Assembly: GCA_024709185.1 (NCBI GenBank)
Contig: JANJXE010000371.1
Coordinates: 1 to 8,466, forward strand
Direction of reading: 5' to 3'
Origin: Paludibacter sp.
Lineage (GTDB): Bacteria; Bacteroidota; Bacteroidia; Bacteroidales; Paludibacteraceae
DNA: 8,466 nucleotides
The position numbers and the translations under genes are program-made. The notes below the pieces were generated by a model. The model searched no databases and had not been told where the DNA came from. It saw nothing but the letters and a program-made list of their open reading frames with translations. How positions within the stretch are numbered: position 1 is the first letter of the stretch; each line of letters begins with the position of its first letter. Shown piece after piece: positions 7,570 to 8,466 of this stretch.

Positions 7570-8466
7570 TTAATCCTCAATTTTTACATTGGTGGAATGT
7601 TCAATCTTAAACTTACCAAGATTTGTAGTTTCAAAATACTTTTGTAGTTCGGGTGATATTTTATACTCCGGGTTATTGGATTTTGAAAATTTATTATTTC
7701 TGTAAAGTACATTATCAACTGAATATAAATTTAACACATTTGGACCAACAGCATTGATAGAATTGTTTTCGAAAACTATATTTCTATTGTACTTACTGTT
7801 TGGTTTTTCGTCATCTTCAATTCCCGATCCTGTAAATAAAATTCCAACACCAAACATAAAACTATAATTGCAATTATCAAAGGTATTATTTCGAATTGTT
7901 AAGTCACGAACACCTGCCTGTTCGTACCAAAAACGTGCATCACCTTCAAGGGTAATGGTTGCAGCATGCGAACGAAAGTAATTGTTTTCAATAATGGTTT
8001 TACCACGTGATCCTAACAACATACATCTTCCCCTGTTTTTTTGCACCACACAATTGGCCATCAGAACTTCCGGATTAAAGTCAATACTTGCAACAGCATC
8101 TCCTACTTTAATTTCGTTGCTTATCGGTTTGGTCAGAACCAAACGAATATATTCTTTATTGTACCGCTCCACATCTTTTACAACATATTCTGCTTTAGTA
8201 TTCAAACTTCTTGAATTTACAATTTCAATATTTGATTTAGGTTTAAAAATGTCAAATCCAAACTGCATATAATGCATTCTCTTTACCAAGATCTCAGTAG
8301 GTGAAATAATTTCCTGGATTCGCATATAAACTCCATGTATATTGGTCGCATCATCCATCATGCTTTCAAACACACAATTCGTTAAATTTATTTTCCCTGA
8401 ACAATGAACAAAGTGAGTAGCATCAGCTGTCACACTACCCATTCGGCCTTTGGCAGCAATTACCTT
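7570..8466 (-). CDS. GH110-like right-handed beta-helix protein, C-terminal part (5' end outside window)
   Basis: Seen: the frame is open from the window edge to tandem stops TAA TAA (7572-7567). The 298 visible residues include codons upstream of the Met at 8442, so that Met is internal and the true start is outside. Visible residues 15-45 run DATHFVHCSGKINLTNC then MMDDATNIHG, with paired Asp38/Asp39. A barrel-like insertion (about 46-130, ending KVGDAVASIDFNP) follows. Helix coils resume with NRGRCMLLGSRGKTIIENNYF (144-164), LEGDARFWYE (173-182) and TIRNNTFDNC. Known: GH110 alpha-1,3-galactosidases are beta-helices with the DDA-x-N-x-HG and GDA-x-x-W-x-E patterns, and Asp residues in this region are implicated in catalysis. 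Cleavage of alpha-linked galactose is therefore the best guess. A related beta-helix enzyme with another specificity remains possible. It is the first visible gene of the operon and ends 5 bases before the GH78 start. Confidence 0.75.
   Translation of the reverse strand, partial: KVIAAKGRMGSVTADATHFVHCSGKINLTNCVFESMMDDATNIHGVYMRIQEIISPTEILVKRMHYMQFGFDIFKPKSNIEIVNSRSLNTKAEYVVKDVERYNKEYIRLVLTKPISNEIKVGDAVASIDFNPEVLMANCVVQKNRGRCMLLGSRGKTIIENNYFRSHAATITLEGDARFWYEQAGVRDLTIRNNTFDNCNYSFMFGVGILFTGSGIEDDEKPNSKYNRNIVFENNSINAVGPNVLNLYSVDNVLYRNNKFSKSNNPEYKISPELQKYFETTNLGKFKIEHSTNVKIED

Noticed and set aside
7982..8272. Plus-strand open frame of 96 codons antisense to the beta-helix gene
   Set aside because: The opposite strand encodes a clear GH110-like protein across the whole interval; no leader or family features support the antisense frame.
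8440..8442. ATG taken as the start of the beta-helix gene
   Set aside because: The frame stays open upstream to the window edge (KVIAAKGR precedes it) and the Met falls inside beta-helix sequence with no signal peptide; the real start is outside the window.

Overview
The window is a tightly packed, minus-strand carbohydrate-degradation operon from a Bacteroidota bacterium. Three things support this phylum: a C-terminal type IX secretion (T9SS) type A sorting domain on the largest protein, AT-rich leaders without Shine-Dalgarno motifs, and the clustering of several exported glycoside hydrolases (GHs). The sequence fits a T9SS-bearing lineage (Flavobacteriia, Cytophagia or Marinilabiliales/Prolixibacteraceae type) better than Bacteroides itself, but the genus cannot be read from this window. 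No SusC/SusD pair, regulator, sulfatase, RNA gene, mobile element or CRISPR array is visible.

Layout in transcription order (right to left). (1) 7570-8466: the C-terminal half of a right-handed parallel beta-helix protein resembling GH110 alpha-1,3-galactosidases; its 5' end lies outside the window. (2) 5231-7564: a complete exported GH78 alpha-L-rhamnosidase. (3) 1488-5192: a 1234-residue multidomain secreted protein. It has an apparent (beta/alpha)8-barrel, possibly a retaining clan GH-A-like hydrolase of a family I cannot name, interrupted by a carbohydrate-binding-module-like beta-sandwich. Several further beta-sandwich modules and the T9SS tail follow. (4) 1-1481: the N-terminal half of a GH106-type alpha-L-rhamnosidase; its 3' end lies outside the window. 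Gaps between genes are 5, 38 and 6 bases, so coding density is nearly complete and no gene-free stretch exceeds 40 bases.

Inferred teamwork: two alpha-L-rhamnosidases from unrelated families, a probable alpha-galactosidase-type beta-helix enzyme and a large T9SS-exported putative hydrolase suggest stepwise breakdown of a rhamnose-containing, possibly galactose-containing, polysaccharide (pectic rhamnogalactan, algal polysaccharide or microbial exopolysaccharide). The T9SS protein would act at the cell surface or outside. The GH78, which has a signal peptide but no T9SS tail, would act in the periplasm. The most notable item is the 1234-residue protein, whose family and substrate I could not assign.
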